Assembly (NCBI GenBank): GCA_030068075.1
Contig: CM057825.1
Location: 78,693,123 to 78,757,122 of the forward strand
Direction: 5' to 3'
Length of the DNA stretch: 64,000 bases
Source of the DNA: Paguma larvata
Lineage: Eukaryota > Chordata > Mammalia > Carnivora > Viverridae
Below the pieces are notes generated by a model. That model made no database searches. It was not told the origin of the DNA and was given only the letters and a program-made list of their open reading frames with translations. This document shows positions 1 to 11,690 of this stretch, one piece after another. Each line of letters begins with the position of its first letter. Position 1 is the first letter of the stretch. The position numbers and the translations under genes were made by a program.

Positions 1-20
1 GTTTAAGAGGCACTCTAGGA

Positions 21-102
21 GTGCCTGGTGGCTCAGGTGGTTAAGCATCTGACTCTTGATTTCGGCTCAGGTCATGATCCCGAGATACATGAAAAAAAAA
101 AA
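21..102 (+). mobile_element. CAN-SINE (SINEC), head fragment
   Basis: The sequence opens with the tRNA-derived head of the carnivore SINE (GTGCCTGGTGGCTCAGG, then GGCTCAGGTCATGATC) and stops after about 70 bp in a run of about 11 A. The body and CT-rich section are missing. The wording GACTCTTGATTTCGGCTCAG is the older pan-carnivore type rather than the young felid type. No target-site duplication is visible, consistent with age. Confidence 0.85.
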
Positions 103-372
103 TTTTTACAGTTTAACATTTAACATTTTAAAGCTCCATTTTGAAGTCATTCACCTATTTAAAAACAATCTGTGGCTTCCAATTTAAATAAATCTTTAAG
201 GTCGTGCATAACCCAGCTCCAGCCTTATGTTGGCTTTTCCAGCACAATTTCCCCACATGAACTCTGCACTTCAACAAATGTGGATCACTCATTATTCTTC
301 TAACATGCCTAGTGGGTCCTTTCTTTAGTAACTGCTGTTGTTTATCTTTGATAATAAAATGTCTTCTGTCTA

Positions 373-574
373 GGGGTGCCTGAGTGGCTCAGTCAGTTAA
401 GTGTCCTACTCTCAGGTTATGATCTCATGGTTCATGAGATTGAGCCCTGTGTCAGGCTCTGTGCTGACAGTGTGGAACCTGGTTGGGATTCTCTGTCTCC
501 CTCTCTCTCTCCGCCCCTCCCCTGTTCGCATTCTCTCTTTCTCAAAATAAATAAATAAATAAACTTTAAAAAAA
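373..574 (+). mobile_element. CAN-SINE (SINEC_Fc-like), full length
   Basis: Full-length felid-type SINE: Pol III-type head GGGGTGCCTGAGTGGCTCAG, body GGCTCTGTGCTGACAGTGTG, CT-rich section, then an AAATAAATAAATAAAC tail. The 60-codon ORF here is only the SINE read through. The copy sits at the left edge of an L2 remnant. I do not see clear target-site duplications. Confidence 0.93.
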
Positions 575-865
575 GAATCACTCCAGATCTGGGTTAAGAA
601 TAGACAGTCTGAGAGTTAAGGGAGAAGCAGGAAGACTAGTTAGCCAGCTGGGGTAGAAATTCAGCCAAGAGATGATGGTGCTTCAGATTAGAAAGGTAAG
701 AGTGGTGGTGGTGATAAGTGGTCAAATGGTAGGTTTATATATGAAAAGCTGAGACAAAGGGACAGCCAGATATTTAGGGTGTGGAGTGAGAGAAGAGAGA
801 AGTCAGGGATGAGTCAAAGGTTTGGGGCATATGGAAGGGTAAGAATTGGGTCCTACAGCTAGAAG
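570..865 (-). mobile_element. L2 LINE remnant
   Basis: Reads as antisense L2: GAATCACTCCAGATC, GAATAGACAG, CCAAGAGATGATGGTGCTTC, AAGTGGTCAAATGG and GTCAAAGGTTTGGGGC follow the order of the L2 consensus as I remember it. It is heavily decayed and non-coding. Confidence 0.7.
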
Positions 866-1351
866 GTAGAGGCGCTGAGGACCCTGACAACAGAGCCTGA
901 GCTGGTAACTGTTTCATCACAGCCACTCTCCAGAAATGTTGCAAAATACCCAAAAGACAGATTTATCTTTTGGACCTATCTCTCTAGAAAAACAAACACA
1001 ATAAAATATGATACATACAACTATATTTTCGAATTCCCCCAAATCGGTAGCAATAGCAGCAGCAACAAGAAGGTTTGAAAATCACTAAAACCAAAGATAT
1101 GCAGACAAATGTCACAACTGAATAAGATACTGTGAACTGTTAACTCATCTGTTGAGTCACAAAAGCAAATGGACCAAATAATCCCAGCCTGAACTATCTG
1201 ACAATCTCTCACGAGATTTTGTCATCAGAACTCACTAGTTTTCTCCATGAGACAGATGGTTAATTAGATTTTATAGTAAAAAATAGGAATGTATCAACAT
1301 TGTGCTGATGGCTTATTAATGAATAATGAAGTCAGACTGAATATGTTTTCC

Positions 1352-1353
<2 letters not shown>
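866..1353. other. Unique sequence, nothing recognised
   Basis: No repeat family, exon-like ORF with splice context or RNA gene is visible. A 63-codon minus-strand ORF at 1021-1212 has no recognisable domain and looks like chance. Confidence 0.6.

Positions 1354-1384
<31 letters not shown>
1354..1384. repeat. (TG)n microsatellite
   Basis: Uninterrupted GT/TG dinucleotide run of about 31 bp. The length is typical of a polymorphic marker. Confidence 0.97.
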
Positions 1385-1385
<1 letters not shown>

Positions 1386-2324
1386 TTTATGAGATGCTAG
1401 GAAAAATAATTCCTGAAATGTTATACTCCACCTGTTAATAATGGTGGCCTCTGGGGATAAACAGAGGAGGAAGGGATAGGAAGATAAGGTGACATCTTCT
1501 TTCTGAAATATACCTCTGATTTACTTGAATTATTTTATAACATTTCTTTTGTAAATTTCTGGGAAGTAATAATGAAGGGGAAAACATTTGTAAGGCTTTC
1601 CACCTTCCTATTTCAACTAAGAAAAATAAAACAAAACCTTCTCGATAAACCTAAAATTTTCCTAAAACATTTTACTTACATATATATGCTACAGAACTTC
1701 TTTGAGGTATGTACTTCTATGCAGATTAAACAACACAACCATAAAAATAAATACAATTTTTCCCTCTCATTTTACCTTCAGCAAACATCGACTCCTGAAA
1801 TAGTGGATATAAAAAGGCAGGTAGAACTCCAGCTGGTTAAAATAGCACCAAAATTTCTTCACACAGTAAAAAATAGTATATGCTCAATAAGGAAGCTGAA
1901 TGCATTCATGAACAACCAGGAAGTAACCCTGTTGTAATATTTTTACCTATGTCAGACTATACTTGTAATGTACTAAAGTTTTGTGCGACATCACTATATA
2001 TTATCTTTACATATCTAGTTTTGAAAGGTTTACTAATACCATCTCTCTCTCTCTCCTTATTTACCTCCAGGGAGCATGCCTCACAATCTGCTCCACGGAT
2101 TCAGGAAAGATCTTTCCTTTCCTAGATCAAAGCACCATGAATAAGTAGTTTTATCTTTATATGTATCTGACTGCAAACTGTGTATATAATCCTGTGCTTT
2201 ATAAATATAATGGTCTTATAATAGGCCTTCTGAGCATAAGTAGGCAGCTTAATGCACACAGCCTATGAATCTTGATATTACTTACTTTTGCTCCCTAACT
2301 GTGTGTAGTGGAAATAACTGGATG
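1385..2324. other. Mostly unique AT-rich sequence
   Basis: About 1420-1560 faintly resembles an old LINE 3' end (GGTGGCCTCTGGGGATAAAC, then TTGAATTATTTTATAACATT) but is too decayed to assign. A (CT)n stretch of about 14 bp begins near 2043. The 121- and 81-codon ORFs here show no domain and no splice context. Confidence 0.5.
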
Positions 2325-2530
2325 AAGGTTACAGTCTTAGCTTTGCAGCTTACTGGGAGGACTTCAACAGTCACTAACCTCTTTGAGTGTCAGTTTTCTT
2401 ATCTATAAAGTGAGGATTAAAATATTTACTTCACAAGTTGTCTTTGAGGCTTGGTGAGGTATAAAGAAATTGTGAAACTTCTTTCTCAGTGCCAAAAACA
2501 TAATAAGCCCACCATAAGTGCTAATTAATT
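2325..2530 (+). mobile_element. MIR SINE remnant
   Basis: Contains the MIR central pattern in sense order: CACTAACCTCTTTGAGTGTC, AGTTTTCTTATCTATAAAGT, GAGGATTAAAAT, then GTGCCAAAAACATAATAAG near the 3' end. Ancient and diverged. Confidence 0.75.
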
Positions 2531-4204
2531 TGAAAATATGATCTACAAAAAAAGAATGCATATGACACGAATCATACTCTAGAGACTGCAAAGAAGACTA
2601 AGACAGGTCTTCCACGTAGAAAGAGTAAAGTTGGCAGCTATTTCAGTAAAGTGGGAGGCGAGAAAGATTTTATCTTGGCTCTTGGCCTCCTTAAGAAATG
2701 TTCCCTTCAGTTTGGTTCAGTCACTGTGTCCCCTGGTAAAGGTGATCTACTAATCAGGTAATATACAAACAGGAGCTAGGTTTTTCTCCATAATGAATCC
2801 ACCTTCACTTTACACAACCTAACAAACTAAAAAGTGTGCAGTCAAGTGGCAGGAGAAAGCACTGGACACTGAAAGAGGGGGGTAGAAAGCATGCTAAAGC
2901 TGGAGGCCTAGAACCAAAGAACAAAATACGGGCTCACTTATCAGTCTCACTTAAGGACCCACAATGTAATTGTAACGTCTAACTTGTAATGCCCATAAGT
3001 TTGCATGTAGGGAATTCTATAAGCAACGAGATCTGTTTTGGGTTTGACGGCATCCGAGTCCTGGCTCTCAGCCCCGCAAAGTTTGAGGAAGTGCACTTGG
3101 AAAAGTAGGAGTTCAGGTGAAGGTATAGGCAGGTGCACTGTGCTTAGATGCTGTCCTGGAAATTGGGCAAGGTTTGCCCAACTCCATCAGTTTGTCAGTT
3201 GGAACTGTTTGGCCTTGTATAAGCTTGATTTTAAATGATGATTAATAGGCCTGCTTCTGCAGTGAAAAAGAAAAGAATGTTGAGAATAGAATAAACTATG
3301 TCTTAGAAGAAAGAGTAACTCTTTCCTAGAACTAGCTTTCCTGCAAGGCAGTAGCAGGGAATAGTTCATTGGGACCCAAACAGTGCAGCATGAATGCATG
3401 CTAAATTTCTACCACATGATTTGCCATCCCAGATTCTCCTTGAGGTAAGGATGATACCATTACATCCTCTTTTCTGATACTGAAAATCAAGGTATGGGAA
3501 GGATTCCTCCTAATTGTTTATCTAGCACTAGCTAGATACCAAGAATTAAAGTAATAACTGCATTTGAACATTTATGATCTATTTGGAAATGTGGCATGAA
3601 TATCAGTGAAAATACAGTAAGGATTATGCTGCCCATCAATGGGGGTGCCATGAAATTCCTATAGATAATGAATGTAAAAACTCCCTGTATATTGCCTACC
3701 AGACAGGAGGTGTTGAATAAACATTAGCTTTCTTTCTAAAACATATTTTGTTAGTTTTGTTTGTTTTATGGTAGAGTCTGGACCTAAGTAATAGTTTAGA
3801 TGGATCATGTAGTTCACTAAGAATCAAATGAAGCTCAGGTTTTCTGTAGTCACCACACAGTAACAGGTGAATATTCTGGAGGAGGCTTGAGGAGAAAGGA
3901 ATGGGAATATCTGCTCTTAAGATAAAAAAAATGTGTTGTAACTCAATTATATGAAGACCTCGGTACCCACAAAGTACTATGAATTCACTTAGACTATTTG
4001 CCATTAATAGGTAGACAGATGATTCCTAATTAGTGTAACACGACACATATGTTAAATAGATTTAACTTGTAGAAAACAAGAAAGGGTGCAATCAAATTAA
4101 ATACATTTGATGTCTTTTTCCAGTCAAAGTGGAATAACAGGGACTGGATTTATGTGCCAGCCTGAAATAAACAAATTTTTAAAAGCAAACAACAAAGAAA
4201 CAAC
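2531..4204. other. Unique sequence
   Basis: No gene is recognised. A stretch near 3680-3740 ending GTTGAATAAACATTAGC looks like the 3' tip of an ancient MIR/L2. The ORFs at 2947-3399 and 3696-4004 (up to 102 codons) have no domain, and several overlap each other on opposite strands. Confidence 0.5.
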
Positions 4205-5128
4205 AAAATATATAAAGAATGGTTTTCAGACACTGGACCTCAGGCTGCACAAAATCACTATCCTTGAGAGAGGGGAGACATAAGAAGTGAGCCCTACAAT
4301 TACCCTAATTTACTGCCTGGAAAGACTTTCCAGGCTGCAGCAGAGACAGAGGAGACCCACATAGTCCCCCTCAGTTGAGATGACAGAGCTGGGACTCCAG
4401 AGACCTAGAAACTATAATTTACAGTATAGAAAAGAGTACTGGAAAAGGAAAAGCTACTCAGAGAGCAAGTTTCAGATATCTGGAGAGGGCCCCCCTTGAG
4501 TCTTGAACTGAGTGTTGATCAGTGCATGCATGTAAGGAAGCTCTGTCACAGCCAGGGAAGGAGCCACCCACAAGGAGAAGGGGGGAAATCACTGAAGCCC
4601 TCCCAGTGATGGGACTTATTGGTATCCTAGTTTGTATTCCCACCAGTCAGAGTAGGGAAACCTCATAATCCTCAGAAGGGTTCTGCTTCAGTAGTTGCAG
4701 GCTACTTTGGTCCTGCCTAACAAAGCTTAAAAGCAAGCCTTGAAGGGACCAAATGCCTCCCAGCAACTTATCTGTGTCCCAGAACAAAGCTTAAGATTAT
4801 TTATAAGAGTATAAAAATATCTAGTTCCCAAAAGAAAACATTTACAACGTCTGATGTTCAGTAAAAAAATTACCAGACATGCAAAGAAGCAGGGAAACAG
4901 CACCTATAAAGAGAAGAGAGACCAAGCAAGTGAAACTGGTGATGCGCCGACACGGGTGATGGAACCAGTAGTTAAGGACATTAAAACATTTATTATAACT
5001 GTATCCCGTAAGTTCAAGATGGCAGAGTAAAGCTTGAGATTATAGAATTGTAAGGTATTTTTAAAAACAGACCCAAATTGAACTTCTAGAGATAAAAAAT
5101 ACACATATTATAAAAATACTGTACATTT
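4205..5128 (+). mobile_element. L1 (ancient L1M type) 5' UTR / start of ORF1 region
   Basis: The order of motifs AGAACAAAGCTTAAGATTAT, AAAATATCTAGTTCCC, AAAAATTACCAGACATGCAA, AAGGACATTAAAACATTTAT and GACCCAAATTGAACTTCTAG matches the 5' UTR-to-ORF1 transition of old mammalian L1s. A related copy lies at about 17175-18132. The fragment stops at the SINE inserted at 5129 and does not obviously resume. No intact ORF remains. Confidence 0.75.
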
Positions 5129-5341
5129 GGGGTGCCTGGGTGGCTCAGTCGGTTAAGTGTCCAACTTCGGCTCAGGTCATGATCTCGCAGTTTGTGGGTT
5201 CAAGCCCCGCACTGGACTCTGTGCTGACAGCTGGGAGCCTGGAGCCTGCTTCAGATTCTGTGTCTCCCTCTCTCTCTGCTCCTCCCCCATTCAGGCTCTA
5301 TCTCTCAAAAATAAATAAACATTAAAAAATTTAAAAATAAA
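5129..5341 (+). mobile_element. CAN-SINE (SINEC_Fc), full length with TSD
   Basis: Complete felid SINE with head GGGTGCCTGGGTGGCTCAG, body, CT-rich section and AAAAATAAATAAACATTAA tail. It is flanked by a 15-bp target-site duplication (TAAAAATACTGTACA at 5111-5125; TAAAAATATTGTACA at 5342-5356, one mismatch), which shows retroposition by L1 machinery. It landed in the L1 remnant. The 61-codon ORF at 5140 is the SINE-encoded frame. Confidence 0.97.
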
Positions 5342-5474
5342 TAAAAATATTGTACATAATTTAGGCAACAGGACATAAATAGTGAGCTGAAGGAAAAGTA
5401 TTACTATTGCTTTCTGGCTCATGTTGAGTGTGTATTTGTCTCTTCAATTTTCCATAACCTGCTCAGATACCACC

Positions 5475-5615
5475 TTGCATTGTAGAATGCTCTGAGAAAA
5501 TCACTTAACTTGTTCTAAGCCTTATTGTCTTCACTTATGAAATGGTGATAACACTGACCCAAAGGCACCTTGTGAGAATTAGAAATAGCCTATGTAAGTT
5601 GTGGATCATTAGTCC
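5475..5615 (+). mobile_element. MIR SINE remnant
   Basis: The pattern GAGAAAATCACTTAACTTGT, CTAAGCCTTATTGTCTTCAC, ATGAAATGGTGATAACAC and CACCTTGTGAGAATTAGA follows the MIR core in sense orientation. Diverged and without visible ends. Confidence 0.75.
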
Positions 5616-5661
5616 TAACAAAGATGTCTATGGCCACCTTTGCTTTACTTTAAAATTATAG

Positions 5662-5701
5662 TAACAAACAAAACACACAAAACAAACAAACAAAAAACCA
5701 T
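5662..5701. repeat. A-rich (CAAA)n simple repeat
   Basis: A-rich stretch of repeating ACAA/CAAA units. Confidence 0.8.
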
Positions 5702-6512
5702 GAAAACCACAAGGCAACAAAAATTGTCCTTTGCATGTTTTGAAATACACCTGAAACTCTTTTCAGTGCAATACTTTAAATATTTTATTGTGAATTATAA
5801 TACATATATAGAAAATTACACAAAAATAAATGTACCACTTGGTAAATTTTCACAAAGTACACATTAATGTCAACACTAACCTGGCCGTAGAAATAGGAAA
5901 TTGGAAGCACCACAAAAAAGTCATCTTCATGACCTCATATCATTCTTCATTCTTTCTTGTTCCTCCAAAGTAATCACTATGCTGAATTCTAACATTATAA
6001 GTCAATTTTGCTTGTATTTGAGTGTAAATGGAACCATCCAGTATATATTCCTTTATAACTGATATTTTTCCATCAACATTGTGTTTAGGAAATTTATGCA
6101 TGTTACTGTATGTAGTTATATTTCACTTATTTTCATTGCTGCATAATATTCCCTTGTATTAAGATTTGATAGTTTATTGATCTAGTCTACTGTTGATTGA
6201 TATTTGAGTTATTTCCAGTTATTTGGAAGTTTTAAGAGTAATGCTACTATACACCCTCTTGCACTCTTGTTATTGTTGTGTATTGATCTAATAATCAAAC
6301 TGATGGGCTGTAGGGCATCGTAGATAATATCAAACAGTAGTTATCTAAATGGCTGTACCAATTTATACTCCCACTCATAAAGAGTTCCAGTAGCTCCCCA
6401 TCCTTTCCAACATTTGGTATTGTTGATAACCTGATTTTTATTCACTCTAACAGATATGCAGTGGTATATCATTTGGTGTTAATTCACAGTTTTGAGACTA
6501 ATAAGTTTAAAA

Positions 6513-6718
6513 ATTTTTTTTAATGTTTATTTTCTTTTGAGAGAGACAAAGACAGAGAGAGTGTGAGCAGGTGAGGGGAAGAGAGAGGCAGACACAGAAC
6601 TGAAGCAGGCCCTAGGCTCTGAGTTGACAGCACAGAGCCCGATGTGGGACTCAAACTCACGAGATCAGGACCTGAGCCAAGGTCGGATGCTTAACAAACT
6701 AAGCCACCCAGGTGCCCC
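6513..6718 (-). mobile_element. CAN-SINE (SINEC_Fc-like)
   Basis: Reverse-complement SINE: T-rich tail (TTTTTTTAATGTTTATTTTC), purine-rich GA section, CTGAGTTGACAGCACAGAGC body and terminal AGCCACCCAGGTGCCCC. Inserted into the 3' part of the long L1. Flanks are AT-rich, so a duplication cannot be defined. The 96-codon ORF at 6624 runs through this element. Confidence 0.94.
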
Positions 6719-8202
6719 ATATTTTTTTAAACTTAATGAACATTTCTTAGGCTTATTGGCCATTTGTTCTTCTTGTTTTGTAAAATACCTATGCAAGTCT
6801 TTCCAGTGTTTTCATCATGATCCATATATTGCTTACCAATTTGTACTATTTCTTTATATAGTCAGGATACAGAAGCCCCTTTTCAGTTATTCATGCAGCA
6901 AATATCTTCCGTAGTTTGCCTTTACATTCTATATTTTGATAAACACTTTTAATATTGTGAAATGCATAAATCCTTCTTTTATGGTTATCTTTTTCTGTCA
7001 AAGAGAACAAATACTTTCTCCTCTACTCTCTTCTAGAAGCTTATTTATTTTGTTTTATACATTTTAATTTACTAACCCTGTGGAATTGATGTTTGTGTAT
7101 GGTGTATAATAGAGGTCAAATTTATATTTTCTATATATTTATTTTACTTACCACCACTGATAGGAAAACCTTCCCTGCAGTGCTCTGCACTGGAGAATTT
7201 ATCATGGATTAAGTATCCTTATGTGTTGTGGTCAGTCCATTTCCAAGCTCTCTATTTCCTTCTGTTAGTCAATTTGAATTAACACCGCATTAGCCTAATC
7301 TGTAAACCTGTTTATTAATTTTTTATATCCTATCAAGAAAATACTTCCACCTCGTTATTCTTTATAAGTGTGTAAGCTAATCTTAGTTCTAAGTGTTTCT
7401 AATTACATTTAGAATCAGTGTCTCAGGGGCCATACACACACATGCAAATAAACATATACAATTTCTTAAGGTATTTCATGATAATGCATAGAAACTATAG
7501 ATAATTCTGAGAAGAAATGGCATTTTTACAATACCGAGCCCTTACAATGGTATATCACTAGGTTTATTTAGGTCTTCTTTCATTTCTATACATGATGTTT
7601 TATGGTTTTCCTTGTAGTGACACTACATTTTTAATTCAATTTATGTCTAAGTAGACAGTATTTTTAATTCTATCATAAATGTATCTTAAAATGTATTTTC
7701 TAATTGTCCTTTAATGATATTGAGAAATACAATTAAATTTTTATATTTAACTTGCACATTCACATGTAACTAAACTTATTAATTTTAATAACTTGTTTGC
7801 AGAATTTTTAATTTCTATGTATGCAATCATGTTATCTGAAAATAATAACAGCTTTATCTCTAATTTTCTAATCCTTATGTATTTTACTCTTTTTGTTCAT
7901 TTATTCATTGAATAGGAATCCAACATGATTGACTATCAAGGGTAAGAGTAATCATCTTTTTGTAACTCCTGATAACAGAGGGAAAGCTTCAATTACACCA
8001 TTAAATATTTGCAGTAGGCTTTATGTAGACACCATTTACCAAATTAAAGATGAGTTCTTCTGATCCCAACTTGCTAAACTTTTTATCATGAATATTACCA
8101 GAAACTTTTTCGCATGATTTATGTGCTCACATTATTTTTCTTTATTATTAATGTGGTGATTTATATTGGTTAACTTTGAAAAGTTGAAAAACTCAACTGA
8201 AT

Positions 8203-8400
8203 GGGGCCCCTGGGTGGCTCAGTTAGTTAAGCTTCCGACTTCCGCTCAGGTCATGATCTCGCGGTTTTTGAGTTTGAGCCCCACGTCAGGCTCTCGGCTG
8301 TCAGCTCAGAGCCCGCTTCGGATCCTCTGTCCCTACCTCTCTCTCTGCCCCTCCCCAGCTCTCGCCTTTCTCTCTTTCTCAAAAATAAACATTAAGAAAA
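8203..8400 (+). mobile_element. CAN-SINE (SINEC_Fc-like)
   Basis: Full-length sense SINE, GGGGCCCCTGGGTGGCTCAG to the AAAAATAAACATTAAGAAAA tail. Flanking AAAAACTCAACT (about 8187-8198) and AAAAAGCTCAACT (about 8396-8408) look like an imperfect target-site duplication. It splits the reverse-transcriptase region of the minus-strand L1. The 88-codon ORF here is mostly SINE. Confidence 0.95.
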
Positions 8401-9367
8401 AGCTCAACTTGGTGAATTATTTCTTTTCATAGTTGTATATTGTTTGCTAATGTTTTAGACAGAATTTTTTATCTCTGTTCAGCAGTGAGAATGATCTGTA
8501 ATTTTTCTTCATTGTACCATTGCCAGATTTTGCTGTCAGAGTTAATTTGGCTTCATAATGTTTCTTTTTTATTATTCTTGAATATGTTTGTATTAGCCAT
8601 CTTAATTTCTTATTTAAGTAGTGGAGACTTCTTGGTCTAGCATATTATGTGTGGAAAATGGAAAATTTTTTATGTAAAGAGCCAATGTATTTAATATGTA
8701 TAGAATTTACAGCCATTTACACGTTTTCTCTTTCTTTTGTGTCAGTTTCAGAAAGTTATGACTTTCCATGAATATGTGCATTGCATCTTTATTTCTAAAT
8801 GGGTTGGCATCTAATTGTTCTTAAGTTTCTTATTTAATTCTTAATGTATACAAAATATGCAGTAATATCCATTTTCATTCCCGGTATTGGTTATTTGTGC
8901 CTGTTATTTTTCTATAATTTTTTGTGCCTTTTCTCTCTTTTTTTCCTATACTTTTCTTTATACACATGATTTTAATCTGTGTTAATTTTATTAATCTTCT
9001 CAAAGCGCTAAATTTTCTCATTGTAAATTCTCTCTGATGTATGTTTGTTTCTGTTAACTAATTTCTATCCTTTATTATTTTTTCGTTCATATTTCTTTAG
9101 ATTTAATTCACTAGTCATTTACTAACTTGTAGAAATAGATGCTTAGCTCATTGATTTCAAGGATTTTTTTATATCCATTTGTGGCTATAGAATTCTCTTT
9201 AAATATGCTATATCTGCATCTCACAATATTTAGATTAGTTCTTTTATTTTCACAATTCAAAAGATTAATAACTTCCATTTGGAATATTTGTTTTGATCCA
9301 TGAGTTATTTAAATAACATACTAATTTTTATCTGCTTGATTTGTTCATTGTTGAGAGCAGTATCTTA

Positions 9368-9392
9368 TTTTTTTTTTGCATTTATTTATTTT

Positions 9393-9423
<31 letters not shown>

Positions 9424-9587
9424 CATGAGCAGGGGAAGGGCAGAGAGAGAGGGAGACACAGAATCTGAAGCAGGCTCCAGGCTCTGAGCTGTCAGCACAG
9501 AGCCTGACGTGGGACCCGAACCCATGAGTGAGATCATGACCTGAGCCGAAGTCGGATGCTCAATCGACTAAGCCACCCAGGCGCCCC
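9368..9587 (-). mobile_element. CAN-SINE (SINEC_Fc), perfect 14-bp TSD
   Basis: Antisense felid SINE from poly(T) through a (GA)n stretch (about 9393-9418) to the end AGCCACCCAGGCGCCCC. It is flanked by perfect copies of AGAGCAGTATCTTA at 9354-9367 and 9589-9602, with a single A at 9588. The near-consensus body and exact duplication suggest a fairly recent insertion into the L1. Confidence 0.97.
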
Positions 9588-9694
9588 AAGAGCAGTATCT
9601 TAAAATATACCACTATGATTGTACATTTGGACAAATCTCTCTTTAATTCTGTCAGCATTTATTTTATATATTTGAGGCTAGATTTTTAAATGTA

Positions 9695-10241
9695 CAGTTG
9701 ACTTCTGAACAACACAGGTTTGAACTGTGCAGGTCTACTTATATAAGGATTTTTTATAATACAGTACCATAGAGGCATTTTCTCTTCCTTATGATACTTC
9801 TAATAACTTTTTCTTTTCCCTAGCTGACTTACTTGAAGACTATAGTATATAATACATACATATAACATACAAAATATGTATTAATTGACTGTTTATGTTG
9901 TCAGTAAGGTTTTGGGTCACAGCAGGATATTAATAGTTAAGTTTTGGGGGAGTCAAAAATTATACATGAATGTATTTTTAAATTTGAGAGAGAGAGAGAT
10001 ACCACATGTGTGAGTTGGGGAGAAGGGCAGAGGGAGAGAGAAAGAGAGAGAATCTTAAGCAGGCTCCATCCTCAGCATGGAGCCCAATGTAGGGCTCGAT
10101 CCCACAACCCTGGGATCATGACCTGGACTGAAATCAAGAATCGATGCTCAACCAACTGAGTCACTAAGGCTCATGAATTTTTGATTGGTGGGTAGGTGGG
10201 AATCAGTGCCCCTGACCCCCTTATGGTTCAAGGATTAACCA
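9695..10241. mobile_element. Tigger-type (pogo/Tc1-like) non-autonomous DNA transposon, MER28/Tigger2-like
   Basis: Left terminal repeat CAGTTGACTTCTGAACAACA plus GTTTGAACTGTGCAGGTC; right end GGTTCAAGGATTAACCA; flanking TA at 9693-9694 and 10242-10243, the target duplication of this superfamily. The interior (TATAATACATACATATAACA, CAGTAAGGTTTTGGG) resembles the internally deleted Tigger family as I recall it. A SINE sits inside at 9972-10171. No transposase coding remains. The exact subfamily name is less certain than the class. Confidence 0.75.
9972..10171 (-). mobile_element. Older CAN-SINE nested in Tigger element
   Basis: Antisense SINE of the older carnivore type (GGAGCCCAATGTAGGGCTCG, CCCTGGGATCATGACCTG, ending CAACTGAGTCACTAAGGC). 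Short repeated flanks CATGAAT (9966-9972 and 10172-10178) suggest a duplication. It must post-date the Tigger insertion, which itself post-dates the L1. Confidence 0.92.
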
Positions 10242-10993
10242 TATACTATAATTGTTACAGCTTTTGGTGAGGTCAATCTTTTTTCACCATTTATCATGAC
10301 ATTCTTTCTCTCTGAAAATACTCTTAATATATATGGCCTCATGATGATGTAATGATACTAATTATTGTTTAATGATTTTTGACAGTTATTTTTTAATAGT
10401 TTTAATTTACTTGTGTGCTTGTATTTGAGAGGCATTTCTTACAAACAGCTTATAGGTGGAGGTGCTTTTGTTTTATCCAACTAACAATCTTTGTGTTTTA
10501 ATTGGAGCATTGAGCCCATTTACATATAGCATAATCATGAATATAATAGTTCAAATCTACTGTAATATACAGAGATTGTTTTCGACCAGGTTTTATAATA
10601 TTTTCTTCTCCTTTCCTTCCTTCATTTAGATTGATTTTTTATTATTCTTTCCCACTCCCCAACCAAAAAAGTGGCTTAATTTTAGTATTATTTTAGTAGT
10701 AACCCAAGATATTATAATATACATCCATTACTTAATATAGCATAACATTGCCTGGTACTTCCATCCTATTCCTGGACAATGCAAAGTTAGAACACTTTAC
10801 TGTCATTTACCCAACTCTCAAGAATCTATTTTAATTTTATATAGCATTTATGCCCACCTCCCAAACTTCCATTTGAGATCATTTTTCTCTTAGCTGAAAA
10901 AATAAGCTTTAATATTTCTTTTAATGTGCATCTGCCATTGATGAATTCTCTTACTGTTGTTTTCAGAAATGTATTTATTTAACCTTTTTCCAT

Positions 10994-11013
10994 AAAGGAT
11001 ATATATATCCTTT
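10994..11013. repeat. Perfect 20-bp palindrome
   Basis: AAAGGATATATATATCCTTT is its own reverse complement. It lies within antisense L1 sequence. I see no function; it could extrude as a small cruciform. Confidence 0.9.
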
Positions 11014-11251
11014 TTACTATGCATAACAATCTAGGTTGGTCTGTATTTCCTCTCTCCAACGTACAGATACTGTACTGTATTTCTGGCTTCCATTGTTTTT
11101 TGTTGTGTTGTCTTGTCAGTGAAAATGTGGATCTTCTGAAGGTAATCTATCATCATTTCTTTAAGATCTTTTCCTGGTTTCCAGAAGTCATACTACGATG
11201 TGCTTAGGTGTATCTTTCTTTTAATTTATACTTCTTGTGATTTATAGAGTT

Positions 11252-11690
11252 CCTCTGCCTGGTTCAAGAAAGTAGACATAGATGCTGTGACATGGATTAA
11301 AGTGCCATTACCTTAAGAAGTGCAAATCCAGGGTGATATGGATATGCCAAAAGGAAATAAGGCAAAAACATATACAAAGACTGCAATGAAATGTGTTACC
11401 ATACTGGCTATCATCTCAAGCTGCCAAGAGACTTGACAGGCTTCTCAGTAGCTGAGTTTACTTTCTGGCATTTTAATTTCTTTGTAAGAGTTGCAAGAAT
11501 GAACCACACCAGTGTATCCAATGGAATTAAAAAGAAGGGGGTAATTTATCTTCCCAGATAACTTCCATTTCTAACTGTTCTCAGTTCCATTCATGAGCAG
11601 TGATTCTCCAGCACTGAGCAAATTATTATTTGGCCCCTTGATGGGCATTCAGGAAAACAGATAATGCCTAGGGTTACAATGTGTACAGCT
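11252..11690. other. Unidentified ~440-bp segment interrupting the L1
   Basis: L1 sequence stops near 11250 (GATTTATAGAGTTCCTC) and resumes near 11690 (CATCCTAATTAGTTTTGGAA). The segment between has a different composition, no poly(A) and no terminal repeats that I can define. It contains the short frame ATGCCAAAAGGAAATAAGGC. It could be an old LTR, a degraded retrocopy or an internal variant of this L1. Confidence 0.5.

Noticed and set aside
11339..11440. Frame beginning MDMPKGNKAKTYTK as a ribosomal-protein retrocopy
   Set aside because: I compared it with small basic ribosomal proteins from memory and found no match; no poly(A) or duplication is visible.
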